Below are positions 48,343 to 63,100 of a stretch of 64,000 nucleotides of DNA, one piece after another; the first letter of the stretch is position 1; the number at the start of each line of letters is the position of its first letter. Position numbers and translations under genes: made by a program. The stretch comes from Diadema setosum. Its lineage: Eukaryota > Echinodermata > Echinoidea > Diadematoida > Diadematidae. The DNA lies in contig NC_092702.1 of the NCBI RefSeq assembly GCF_964275005.1, positions 37,038,816-37,102,815 on the forward strand. The letters are read 5' to 3'. Under the pieces are notes generated by a model. It ran no database searches and was not told where the DNA came from. It saw only the letters and a list, made by a program, of their open reading frames with translations.

Positions 48343-51300
48343 CTGCAGAGACGGAAATGAAAGAATACGAGAAAGCGCAGAGAGAAAGGGAACAGAGTTA
48401 GATCAAACTTACTAAAGCGGAATGAACAAGGAGAAGTAAAAAGGGAAGAAAAATGAAAAGAGTAAAAGAGATGAATATGTCACAGGTGTGTTAAGTAAGA
48501 AATGGGATGGGGAGGATATACAGGAAGACTTAGTGTTAACTGCAAACAGCAAGAAATACTGAGGAAAGACAATCGTAGACAAGCGCATTATTTGGACGTT
48601 CTCAGTGATTGCCATCATTTGGGTAGCGCATCACCCAATACGTAATTGAGGTGTACGATCAAAAATGATGGGCATCAAAACAATTCATAAAATGACATTT
48701 AAGAGAAGGGCATCTATATCTATCATTACACATGTAGCAATTTCTTCCCATGATACGTTGAACCATTGAAAGTTGACATTGCACTGACCCAGATTTGATG
48801 CACTGAATTAATGATGGCACGATTAATATATGCTTATATTATGTCTTATTGACAAGTCCTTTTTTTTTATTATGCGACACTAATAATTCCCACTGATATT
48901 GCAATACAAAAAAGATGGGATGTGTAATATCGCATATCAGATACCCAAATCTGGGTAAGTTTGATTATAAAGGACCGTTTTAAGAAAGTAGATTATCTGC
49001 AAAGTAAAAATTTCACAATCATGCTTACTTTCTTTCTTCGCAAGACATACAAGTATATCATCAACCAGTAAATTGGCATCTAGGCGCATCTCTAAACTCT
49101 TTCCATAAGCCCGAATACTGACCTTGGTCACACATCATTCATGTCACGAGAAACTGGCTTAATTATGTGTGAAATATGATTAGAAAGCATTTTACAATAC
49201 ATTTCTTTATCCGCGCAACAGTCTAAACTTTACAGGAAATTGTAAAAACCTACCAGAGATCATAAACAGATAAACAACATATATGTCATTGATGTTGATG
49301 TGACGGACTTTCACGATTATTTTTACGTTCAAGAAAAACAGTCGCACTGTCCAGATAAAAAAAAAACAAAAAAAAAAACAGATAATAATATATCAAGAAA
49401 GAAGAAGGTCAATCACAACAAATGGTAATCATATAACATCAGATACATCAGTTAAACATAATTATTGTCCATAATTTGACTGGTCTCTCCCCCCCCCCCC
49501 CACCTTCTTTCTATGTGCATGTATGTGAGTGTTCACCTTGCCATATATTTATAGAGTATATACCACTGATGCCTGCATCATAAAGAGAAAACGAAGTCAG
49601 CCATGCTATAGATTTGGAGACAAAAAAAAAAACATGAAAAGCATAAGATTTTTAATGTCGTGCATAGCATAATATTGTTGATGGAATTGTCTTGTGTTTA
49701 ATCATGGAGCTATTACAAGCGCCATGGTTTAAACATGACTTCCAACATATAATATGTCCATATCACAATGTCAAGACCTCAGAAAAACACCTTGATGTCC
49801 ATCAGACAAATAAAATGCATAGATAAACGCATTCCACTATCACGCTTTGTGATAATCATTTGGAATTGTAAGTCCCATCGGCACATTACCACCTCACCTG
49901 CTTGCATGGAAGACCACATAATGACATATCTCTGCTATTTGATACTCTACTATAGAATGTTCTTCATCGTCCTGGAAAACAAGTGCAGGATGGCGAAAAT
50001 AGAAGGGCCAAGCGAAAAGGTGATCAAATTCATACCAACCACGAGAAATCTGTCTCAGTTCATCAGCGAATATTTTGTGGAATAAAGATGTGCACAGTGA
50101 CTAAACAAAGACGAATGATAATGTCAATTCAAATCACCATAAAATTATATAGTACCACTATTTATTTACTTTTGTACCGAAAGGATCTTAAAATACTGAC
50201 CTGGTTAGAATCATACATAGAAATACACTAATCCTGTATTAAAAATACGACGAATGAATATGTCATGAATAAAATTTGACCAAGATAACAAAGACAAAAC
50301 ACTAACTACAAAATAACCAGACCTGTTATTTTCAAAAATATTTTTTTTCCTACTCATTATATTTGCAGTGATACAATGTATCAAATGGATGCGCAGTGAA
50401 TAGAATTAGTATACCTTAAGACTCAACGTTTTCATTTGAATATGTTACAAAACACACACACACACACACACACACACAACATAACAGCTGGTAACAATTC
50501 CATGCGGAGTACAGAAAACAAAGTTTTGTAATATTCTCTTGGAAGACACATGACCAACCTATCATTTTGAGATTAAACCACAGCAAAACGCAAAAGACGC
50601 AAACTTAAATACTGACGTTCAGCAGGTTTCTCGGACGGTACAAGTACACAATGTTGCGTTTGTTCAAGGAGGTTTAAGAGTTGGAGTTCCTACTGGCTGT
50701 AATTATTCAAACAGTTGTCAGATTTCTATTGATGTACAAAAGAATTTCTTAGGTGCATTTGTGCCTTTGATGATCGATGTTCGAAGCCGCCGTCTTGCTG
50801 AGCAATCTGAAGATTAATTTTGAACGTTAACATAATGTTGGCCATATTTTGCTTATTTATTCATTAAATGAAATGAAATTTCACTCAATGATAAAGCATG
50901 TAAAACAAAAATCAATCCCGTGCAGAAAGTTGTGCAAAAGTGTAAATCAGAGCTGTATCATGTGAAACTGTTTAAAACTGTACCATCCTGGAAAGCCGGT
51001 TTTATCACTTTTCCGCTTAATTCCGACAAATAAAACTGACCTGGAATAATCTTCAAATATAATTCTTTATTGATAGATATAACAGATTAGTGCCCGGATA
51101 TGCCCAGTCGAGTGATTTTCATCTTTATTTCAGCATTTTTTGCGCAATTTATATTCGCACAGCCTCGTGTCTGTACCACCTACCTTGTATAAGAAGGGAG
51201 AGCGAAAAGTAATTACCATCACAAAGACATATCTTCCTTAGAAAGTGGCTGGTGATTATACAATGAGACACGAGTCAATTGTCTTCCTATCTGCGTAGCA

Positions 51301-54134
51301 GATCCTGTTTGGCACATGCTTCAAACATTTTTGAGCGGCGGCATCGAACATCTAGCAAAGGAAATAAGACAGCTGTGACTCCATTCTCTTGAACCTCCTT
51401 GGTTTGTTTAAACACATTAAAGAACAAGCACAATGTGCGCCCGTTTAACATCATTCATAATATAATATCACAGACTTATATGTCTTTGTACAGTGTATTC
51501 TACTGATTGTGCTCATGAATAGTTCCTTTTTATAAATGGTAAAAGAGCTTTCTCTGCAAACCATCAATACAGTGAAATTATATTTTCATCCGGCAGGGAG
51601 ATGTAGCACATCGTCTCATTCTCAATCATACACGTCACATATTCTCCTACTGTCTCTATGAATGGCAATGTTCATAGAGTGTTCGTATTTCAGCACTCTG
51701 TCGTTCGATTGGTGCTTACGGTGAGTTCGCGTAGATCTCCATTCCATCAAAGTGCAGCTCCTCGGCGGGCTGAGTCGAGCTTCTCAGGTGCTTGGCAAGG
51801 CGGACGTTGAAGATGATGCTTGGAATGATGGCGAATGAAATGACGCACAGAGCCACCCACAACGCATTCTGATATGAGAGACGAAGGGGGGGGGGGGGCA
51901 TTAAACTATACATAATCGTTCAAGTATCTCAAAGTAGCAGTGTCATTGTCACTTCAGCGAAAAAAAAAACAACAAAAACATTGACTTAACTTCGAAGTTT
52001 TGATGAGGAAACCACATTAAGGAACGTTTTTAGATCTCATATAAAACGAAGGTTCTACAAATTGCTCGGTCGGGTGCATGTTTGCAAAGATTAGCACGCA
52101 CACATTTTAAAGAGGCCATTTGGCCATCCGCCTACGTATTATTAATCAGTGAAATGAAAAAAAAAAAAGAGAAAATACTGCGGAATCGTTTCGCAGGTAA
52201 ATTGAGGGACTTCTACAGATTTCTTATTAACACATCATGATTATTTATATCGTGTTGCGACGATGCTATGTTTATCGGCAAAACAACAAGTTATATAATA
52301 AAGCATCTATAAATTCAGACATATCGCATTAATTCTGGACCTACATCCAATTACCTTTTCATCTGCAAATTGCCTTGACACATTAAAACGTTTATAACTT
52401 CATCCGAGGGAAAGCTAAACTTACCAATCCGGGAAGAAAGAATAGACAAGCAGTACCAACAACTGCGTCGTAAACACGTCGTATGACTCCACAGCGACCG
52501 ATATCATTCCGAATCTGCCAAAAGAAGCGATCGTGAGACAAAAAAATTATGATTTCACTGATAACGAACTCACCACAATTTGAATTATTTCGTGAGAAAT
52601 CTATTGATGCGCTAAAATCCAAGTAATGTAAGGTGCAACACAAAGTGCTACACTAGTCTATACATGCGTATATTGTAGTACTTCAAGCATTAACCCTCTG
52701 CATGTCATCATATTATATCACCTACTCATATTAGATTTGTGCGTGGAGTTTGCGCACATTTGAATTATTGGCAGAGAAAGGGTTAAGCGACATAGCCTCC
52801 GATGATGCTGTACCAAAGGACAAACAGCTCCAGTGCTGATTAATTAAATATGCTATGTTGAGAAATCATGCTCTTAATAGATAAATATAGGAGTATAACT
52901 AGACAAAGTGTGAAATAAACCAAAATGATGAGGATATCCTACTTAGATTTCATTTATAAAAACTGGAATTTTTATAATGATTTTGATTCGATCTCTTCGG
53001 CCAAACTGGTGAAAAAAAAAACAAACAAACATATTGCATAAAATAAAAGTCTTCTTAATCATCAATCTTTGGCATGTTTATGAGCTCTGTATATGCATTT
53101 ATGATTTACGGATGTATGTGTGTGTTTATGTTTGTGTGTGTTTTTGTCGTAATTATTATCATCAATATCAGCTTGTGTGTGTGAATAAGTCATTGATAAA
53201 TGTTAATAAAATAAACAGGAAGGCAGTTTGGATACAACTCAATGGGACTGATCCACTCAGATACGGAAAACGATATGGGGTGTTCCAAAAAAAGAAAAAA
53301 AAAGAAAGAAAAGAAATTCGTTTCCGGGTATCAATGAAGCAAAAAAGGATTTGTTGTACAGAATTATCATGGATTGTTGTCCCCCATCCAATGGATTTTA
53401 GTTAATTTATTTTCCCTTGTTGTTACACAGAGCTTTTTCCTCGCCAAGCAAAGAAGAAGAAGAAGAAGAAGAAAAACGAAAAGGTTTTATATGATGTCTG
53501 CACACACATGACTATGTTTGTAACATCCACGGAAGTCGAATTACAAGTTTGCGACTCGACATCCGTTTTAACGCCATATCACAACTAGCCGCCCATTGAG
53601 CGAGCCGGCGGCACGTTTGTTAAGAGCTCTTCGGAAGTGGCAATCAGCATGACTCGTTAAGTCTCTCACCCGTAGCAGGACCTCGTCAATGAACTGGTCC
53701 CCGAGGACGACGATGCTCTCGATGTATGCCTCCAGGGTCTGTAGTTTCATCGAACACAATGACAAATATGAAAGAAGACCCATTTATATCATCTGTCGTT
53801 TGAATATCTTAATTTTCAAACTTCCGTTCCTCTTAAAATTCGTGCCGCAAGTAAAATCATATTAAAATGTATTTGTGATACTTTGCTATCACTCAACCAC
53901 TATATCATACAGCTTTCTGATCGTCTTATTGTTAAGTGGAAGAGACCAAAAACATCACACTGAGATTGCTCCCCCGACCCCACCCTCCCCCCCCCCCCCA
54001 AAAAAAGAAAAAAGATATGTGCATTTTGTATGTTGGAACATAACATCACGTGACACAGAGGAAATATCAGTCCTTCGGTGAAAGTTTACCATCTGAAGCA
54101 TTTCCTTAATTCGTGACTATCTCATTTGTTTGCC

Positions 54135-54166
<32 letters not shown>

Positions 54167-57100
54167 AACATTAAAAACCCTTGAAAAATATATGGCTGTC
54201 TTATACATGGATGCATCAAACAATAACAATTTCTCTGCAATATTCTTCAAAAGTTGTTCGTTTGTTTGTTTTTTTAATTACCCGGGGTATAGAAACTTCT
54301 CTGCAGCAATGCACTAGTTGTCATAACAGGTCGGGCGTCATGTGTATCTCAAAATAGCTGCCTGTGCCATGACGCAGTCTCATTTGGGTATAGGTTACTT
54401 ACCTGTTTTCTAAACAAAAGAAAGCATGACTTCATGTATTTTTTTTTTTCTCGTGGAAGTAACCCCTATATTTTAAAGGATTATTTCCCCACATAATAAT
54501 ATTATACGGGAATGCATGAAATTCTCCGCACAGTATTCTACGAGTAAAGTTTCATCAGATGCTCCCGTCTGTGTACTTCATTTACAAAAGAGTTTAATTT
54601 TCATTAACTCCTATATTGTTAACTTACTTGAATTCTAGAGTACTGTATACTTGGGAAGGATTGAAATGTTTCAAATAACTGAATCAGTGATACATGGGAT
54701 TAAGCAAACATACGCACACACACACGCATACATTAATATGAAAGCGATGTATACATGCAATGCAAACTTTTCAACCACGTGCCTGGATGAGAATTGGCCC
54801 AGCCTCAGTAGCGATGAAGGAAGTGATGTTCTCCACCGAGCTAGCTACACCCTGCGAGACCATCTGCATAGAGTGTAAGGTGCATGACGCAGAGAGAGGA
54901 GTGTTCAATATATACAACGTAAATATTATAGCCTCTTTCAGGCAGATTATAGAAAACACTTTTTGTTTTTTAGTTTTGTTTTTATTATCATAGTATGCAA
55001 CATCTCTTAGTTTCTCGGATTGAACATTTTTCATTTACACTCGGAGTTATTTTTAGAGTGCAATGTCATACATATCTTTCTTCGAGATAAAGGTATTGAT
55101 TCATAAGTATAAAGAAAATTAATTATTCTTTGCATTTTCTATTTACAGCAAGGAAAGAGAGAGAGTGAGAGAAAGCGAGAGGGGGGGGGGGGGAGAGGGA
55201 GGAAGGGAGAGAGAGTCTGCCCTGATCAAGACAGTGAGTTAAGCGGCAACTGTATGTTTGAGAAAGCGCACATTCATATTGCAGACATAAACTGTCATGT
55301 TATATGATTGACTGACATCCTTCATCACGTGCACTTAAACGCCTTTTTTTTTTCTCGGACAAGACATGTGTATACAACAGACTCTTGTCTTCTGATAAGG
55401 TCCCGGAGTGCTCTCGATATGCAATAATTGACACTTTGTCAGCTTCAGAATTTGCACTTGTAAAGGTCCATAGTAAGATTGTGACCAGTATAAGTGAAAT
55501 GTTCACTTTTTATGAATTTAACTTACCCTCAACGATGCCACTGAGTCGTTAAGGCGAGTCACGTCTTCCTGCAGTATCACCTACGAGTCAAGAAAAAGTG
55601 CAGTGTTGTCAAGAGATGGGAAACGGATGCCCACACAAAATGAATGATAAAAGAGGTTTTCAAATCCCCAGGAAAAGAGATCCGATCGATCTTTGTCACG
55701 TCATATTCTTCTGAAATGTCACACAGTATTGCTCATTTCTATCGATATGATATGACAGATATAGGATCGACGACAATAACGATAGGTAAAATAAATTGTA
55801 TAGAAAAATATGAATTTGATGGCAAAACGGGCTTAGTGCCATTTCTAAACATTCTAAACTCTAAGTCCATGTTGTCCATCATCAGTATAAAGCAAAACCA
55901 AATCTTTTCAGTGATATCTCACTTGTTATACGTCAAGGAATATTCTCGAAGTTATGGTTAAAATATCCCATATTTTCTCATTATACTCTTTTTTTTTTTT
56001 TAGTAAATGTAATCGCAAACATCTCAAATAAAGAAGAATGGACTTAACTCGTTTTGTGATCAAACTCTTCATATAGGCCTATACGTTTTAGGTTGTTTCA
56101 GCATAATTTTACTCGAAGGTTGAATGTTGTCTGTATTATGTATGAATGAAGTAAGCTGACCACGGACATCCAATAAAGTCGCTTTACGGCACTTTCATCG
56201 CCAAAATTGTGGCCTTGGCGGCTGTATGTCCAGATTGTCTCGTAATTTTATGATTTCGTGTGTTGTCAAACATAGTATGATAAGTAAACAAAAAAAGAGA
56301 GAAATGGATGAACAGGCACGGAAAACCAGTTTCGATATAGGGCCTACTAGCTGAGTAGCCGTTGTGGTTCTTTTTTTTTTTCTTGCTTTTTTTTTTCTGT
56401 TAAAGACGTCAGACGACAGCAATGACATTAATTTGTAAATGAAGACCCCCGTATCACAGCTCCGAGCCCATAGACACTGGTTTACTGACAGAAATGCCGT
56501 TATACGAGATAAATAAAACACACAGTATATAAACATTACGGAACACATTCATAACTACGGTACACTCAATTGGTGGTGAGTGTTGTCATATCAACACTGT
56601 TCAAGTCATACGGCTACAGAAGGACAGGCCTGTACACAAGCAAGATTTAATTAGAGCATTTATCAGCACTCTCAGCAATGATACAATAACCTTTGAACGC
56701 TGTTCACAGGGTCTACGTGACACTGAGAACATTGATTCTTGAGTACATCAAATATCTGTGGTTAAATGCAATAATTATTTTGAACTTCGCACACTGAGTA
56801 ATCCAGAAATTCATATGGCGACCTTGAAACTTTAACAGGCCATCCTCGGCCTTATAAGCCCATTTCGTAGAGATATATCATATTAGCCGGGTTCACACGT
56901 ACACCAATTAGCGGGATACAAATCTCGAGATTTGCATCGCGATCGTCATCCCGCTATTTTGTACGTGTGAACCCGGCTTATATGTCTTCGACCAAAGCTA
57001 TCGGAACGCTCGGTTTGATTCGGGTGCCCTGTATTTCCCTCCACAGTTTTTTTCTTTAATTTATAAAAAGGGTTGTCTTGATGAAGAATGTGTTCAATAT

Positions 57101-60100
57101 TGTTGGGGTTTTTTTTCAGCCTCAACATTTGCTTAACTTTCTTTCATGCCAATCGCTTGCCATGCCTTTTCAACCCCGGAGACGTTACAAGCCCAGTTAA
57201 CTATTTATATTCTATGCAGTAAAATTGTAGGGCCTACTGATATACACATATATTTTGCCTTTCAAGAGAGTTTTTTGTTAGAACTATGGGCAGAGCTATA
57301 AAGGCGACTCCAAAATAGTACGATTCTCAAAGGGGCGCAGTCCCGAGATGAGTAGTACTTTTTTTTTTGGGGGGGGGGGGGGCACCGAGGCCCATATGTA
57401 TAAAAATATATTTAAAAATATAAATAATAATAATAATAAGTCCAATGTCCAAGTCAAGCGATTTGCTTATTGATAACGGTCTCCTCCTAGGTTTGTCATG
57501 AAATATATGTATTATTCACATGATTATGTTTGTAATGAGAACTCTTGTTTATATACATTAATGACTTGTGAATATGCTTAACATTGTCATACTTATTTTT
57601 TTTTTATACAAGTGGAGAAATAAAACTTACTTTAAACTGAAACTGAACTGATATATTTAACCAGAAACTCGAAATTACGCAGCATAGGTCTATTATTGTA
57701 TATTTGGGATCACAACTCTGGTTACACGTAGAGTGACCGCACAAAGCAGTGCGCGCTGTCGCAATGTCAGAGTATGCTTTGTGATGTCACAATTGCTTTG
57801 TTACATTTCACAGAGCGACGAACGAAGCAGTGCGCGATGTCAGAATTGCTTTATGATGTCACAATTGCTTTGTTACATTTCACAGAGTGAGTGACTGTGC
57901 GAAGCAGCGCACGATGGTAGAATTGCTTTGTGATGTCACAATTGCTTTGTTACATTTCACAGAACGACGTACGAAGCAGCGCGCGATGTCAGAATTGCTT
58001 TGTGATGTCACAATTACTCTGTCACAATTCACAAAGTGACCGTACGACGCAGCGAGCAATGTCAAAATCGCTTTGTGATGTCACAAACGCTTTGTTACAT
58101 TTCAAAGAGTGACCATACGAAGCAGCGCGCGATGTCTATCAGAATGGCTTTGTGATGTCACAATCGCTTTGTGACATAATAAAAAAAAAAAACTAGTAGA
58201 ACACTATTTGGAAAGAGTCGTCATAAACTGTGACGTCATTTCAAAATACATGTACACTCAGCAAAAAAAGAAAGTAAACACTTTTTCGAGGTCATATTTT
58301 TCATAGAAGATTTTTATGAAAATCAATGTATTATATACCACATTAAAGGTAATTTAAATGCCTATTAAGCTAATAGGTTAATTAGAAAGAAAACTTTACG
58401 CATGAGTAAGCACATTCGTTTTTGTCCTCCAAGGCACAAAATTAAAAATTGCAAAAAATTAACATGTTCTCTTTCATTTGCAAATGCCCTTCACGATAAC
58501 ATTGACAAAAAAGACCAGTTTAACACAATGAGAGACATGAATGAAATAGGAAAAATAAGTTTTTGTTCTCTTTATATCTTCATAACCTCTAGGAAAACAA
58601 AGTGGGAAACTAAAGGGGAAAAACAAAAATTTTCTGTCAAGTCAAACTTCAAGTGACATAGGGAATAATAAGCATAAAGATGGTTAAATGAGCAAAATTT
58701 CTTTATCTGTTTCTTTCAATCTAGTGATTTAAGAATCCATGTGACAATTTCAAGAACCAAACATTATTTACAATTTCCAAATTTGAAAAAAAAAAGTTCA
58801 AATTTCTACCATTTTTGTTAATTACACTTCTTTTCTCATTTCATTTCAATTTAGATTTGACACAAGATGCTTTATTTTCCCCCTTCATTTTTAGTCTACA
58901 TTGATCTTTTGGTCTTTAAAGATATCATAGAGATCAAAGGTTTATTTTTGCAACTTGATTTATGTTTCTTTTTGTGTGAAATTTGTTGTTTGTTCTTATT
59001 GTTATATGGAAGAGAACATACGCATGAATGGCAAATTGTTCAGTTTGCAATTTTTACTTTTGTGCCCCGGAAGAGAAAAACAATGGTGTTCACTCATGCG
59101 TAAAATTTGCCTTTTTGATGATCTACCAGGTTGATAGCCAATTAAATTACCTTTAATATGGTATATAATACATTAGCTTTCAGCCAAATATTCTATGAGA
59201 AATCTAAACTTGAAAAAGCGTTTACTTTCTTTTTTTGCTGAGTGTAGTAATCATGAAGTATCAAACAGGCCAACATTCTAAAATACATGTAGTTGAAAAT
59301 ACACATATAACCACGTGAAATTCTCTCAACTAGACGCTAGAGGATTATGATTTTTTTTTCCAAAATATAATCATTCTGGATTTTCACTCTTTAGCACAAC
59401 CATCTACTGAGTAATGAAGAGAATATATATCGTTTGTCAACTAGACTCTCTGTGTACATGCGTATTTCTGTCTTATTACTATCATTATTATCATCATCAT
59501 CATCAGCAGCAGCAGCAGCATTCTTGTTTTGAACACTCATGGAGATTTGGCTCTCCTTCTTTTGTAGGTGGTAATATCCATCCTGTAACAGGACATAATG
59601 CACTGATCTTCCAACCTCCCTGACTGTACTGCAGTTATTCATCACCACTGGCTGGTCGCAAGCCAGGATTCGCCCACTGGTCTCGCTCAAAAGCAGCGAG
59701 CGGGAAAATCAATGACTGCGAACAATTCCGGACTTTAATCCCTTGATTCCACGCAGCCCGGTTAGCTCAGTCGGTAGAGCATGGGACTCTTAATCCCAGG
59801 GTCGTGGGTTCGAGCCCCACATTGGGCGACTACCTTTTTTTTTTTTTTTTCTTTTTTTTTCTTTTTTCTTTTGACAATCACAAAGGGGGTGGGGATGGTT
59901 AAAAGCAAGTTCAAGGAGAAACTGAATAATATCATCGACAGAGCAGCAACAGTGTATTTTTAATGCACCTGTACACTGTTGCTGTTATCCCTCGTGGAAA
60001 ATTGAAGCCACGATTTTTTTCTTCTTCGTTTACACGAACAGGAAGGGTCCCAAAAAGAGACGTAACCAAAAAGTAGCACTTTTTGTCATTTTCATTGGAC

Positions 60101-63100
60101 TGGCCAAGACAGCGGTATAAATCACTGCCCTGTCAGCATGTTTTACTCCGCTCCATAATAATACATTTGTACGAAAAATTCCCGGACAGATGATTTCATT
60201 TTTTTCCCTATATATTGGCTGCTTTTGGCCATGCGCTTGAGAAGTTTAAACATCGATAACATGTGACGTTATTCCCATTCTTGAAATAGCATCTATTTCG
60301 TTTAATCCGTAACGCTCTGCCCACAAAGACCAACATAAATTTTTCTTAACGTTGTTTTAAAGAGTTTCAAGGAATGGTAACTTTCTGAGAAATATCACCC
60401 TATTAAAGTTTCACATACACAACATAGATTATGAAGATGATATTGCGTCATCGTATTTAAGAGGATTTAAACCACTCGATCGCAAATACCAACTTGCGAC
60501 AGAAAATTACTCATTTTACCCCAAACCAAAATGCAATGTTATGAATTGGGAAAAGCTATTGAAATTTGTAAATTTTAAATCAACTTGTAATGCGCATTTC
60601 GTAATTAATGATTATAACATGTGCATAAAATACCAGGGGCATAAATTAAAGAAAGGATAATAAACTTAATACAGGATTTCTGAAAACTTAGTACAGGATT
60701 TCTGAAAACTTAGATCTCCTTTGCCCCTGTAACTGGACGGCATATCACATGCATAAATCAACACTCTAAAAACGCAAATGTTGAATCAACATTTAAAAGG
60801 GCCGAGGAGTGACAGCATTTTTTGAAGTGTTGCATCCAACTTTTAAGATAACATTTTAAATGTTGAATCTAGCAGGAAAACCAACACTTTGAAAATGTTA
60901 TCACTCCTCGGCCCTTTTAAATGCTAATTCAACATTTGTGTTTTTAGAGTGAAATGGTCATCTCGGTATTAAAATATGCATCGTTTTATCCTAATCCATT
61001 ACCATGTCACATCTATCTTGTATGGCATAATTGCATTAATGTATATTTAGGGCCTATGCTGATATTAATAAACCGAATATCACGACTTGTCTCCTTTTTT
61101 AAGTAACACGTTTTACGGATTTTTAGAACAGGTCAAGTAATTACAAGAGGATGAGAATCGAAATTATAAGTTCGAGAAAAAAAAAATCACGAAGGAGAAG
61201 AGTTAGAGACAAAAAAAAAAAAAAAATGCCGTGACCAGGATTCGAACCTGGGTTATTGCGGCCACAACGCAATGTCCTAACCTCTAGACGATCACGGCTG
61301 GCTGTGATCGTGAAACGCTCGGCATGCTACTGTCCTGAAACGGAGTAAGCACTAACCCTCCATAACTACACTTACTATGAATTCTATTTGCAGCAGGTCG
61401 GGACCGAGGAAGTTAGAGCGAATTGCTTGTATTGTAATTATGCAAATTAATGCACTATTGATTGTGTACGGTAATGAGGCACGTCGTAGATTCTGACGTG
61501 TAAAAATGGAGAATAAGCAAAAGCGTCAACGGAGGAAGAAAGGAGAAATCACACGCATTAACATGTTATCGCCAGTTTGTAAATTTGTATAATATGTCTT
61601 ATATAAACTAGGTCTTAATCTTTCACAATATATTTGAAACAATGTGAAGTGTAAACATCAATAACAAACGTCAATCTTCTCTCAATACGGAACTACAGTT
61701 GTTAATGATAAAATACCTGTCAAGTTTTGCACAATATTATTTCTCAGTGAAAGTCAGAGTCTAAAAAGCTCACTGTCGTCAAAGCCCGGTTAGCAAAGTC
61801 GGTATAGAGCATGGGACTCCTAATCCAAAGGTTGTGGGTTCGAGCCCCACATTGGACGAGTTCTTTCCACTTATCTTTTTGCAATTTTATACTTTTTGCT
61901 AATTTATTCTCCTGCTTAATGACTTAGCCTCATGTCGTATTAGGATTTTCTAACCTGTGCAATCTTTAAAGATAGTTTCGAAATCATATCAGTTGCGATC
62001 TTATAAAGTCCCTGCAGGAGTATTCGTGGAAGATACGATTATTCATTCCGCTTATAATGTGTCTGTGACTTATCAGTCAACTACTCATGTCGTTATCATA
62101 ATCATTATTAGTCACTTTTATCATCAATAACATTTGTAACATTTATCTTAGAATGCGGCATTTCAAATATCAAGAAGTTGTGGAACAACGAATACCGGTG
62201 AAGGTTTCTGCATTAAGATAAAAACTTTACTTTTGAATATATTCCTTAATGCTGATATCGTCGAAGAAATATCGGAGTAAAGTCTCCTATTCCTAACTTC
62301 AATATTCCCATCCACCCTCTATCTCTCTCCCTCTTACGGAGGGTGAGATGCAACATTACCCCGACATGGTGTCGAATGCATGTCATCTCCAAATGACAGG
62401 AGGATCAACCGTACAAGGCAAAGGGTGCAAACACAAGCTTCAAAGCAGTAAACAATGACTTGAAGGGAACGAAGCCAAGAAAGCCGTCGGTATCAACATC
62501 ACAAGATGGTCCTTGTTTGTTGTTTGCTCGTTTGTCAGTCTGTCTGTCAGGTGCTAAGGTTAGCAGCATGAGATGATTTGGCTAAATATTTCAAATTTTA
62601 AATAGCTGAAATTTCATTAATCTGTTGAAACAACAAAAACATCCTGGGTCAAATTCCCATTATGTTTGATGAATTACTAGTATTAGTCGATGATCGAGTC
62701 AAAGAATTCGAGTTTCCCCTCAGAAATCGAGGGTTTGCTATTCAAGTGGTAGCCCTGATCATGCTGATCGTAGACCTACTGAACTGCTGCCATATTTTAC
62801 GTAACTGACATTCATCCCGTACATCATTAGACGAGACAATGTGGCAATGTCATCAGAGACTGCACTACATTGCAACATACGTTTGGCATATGCAGTCTGT
62901 ACTTCCGCCAACTATATACCCTCTAACATGGAATTTTAGCAGATGCAACAAGTAACAACAAACTGTTTACTTGTTGACAACACAAAACTCTCTTTTTTTT
63001 TTCAGATTTGCAGCAAACTTTGTTCGATTTACTTCGGGATTGGTGATGAACCTGCTTGGACGATGGACTTGACATTAGGCCTCTTCATTTCTGATGTGCC

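Noticed and set aside
55644-55961. 105-codon plus-strand frame in a prominin intron
   Set aside because: No similarity, no splice context, antisense to a supported gene.
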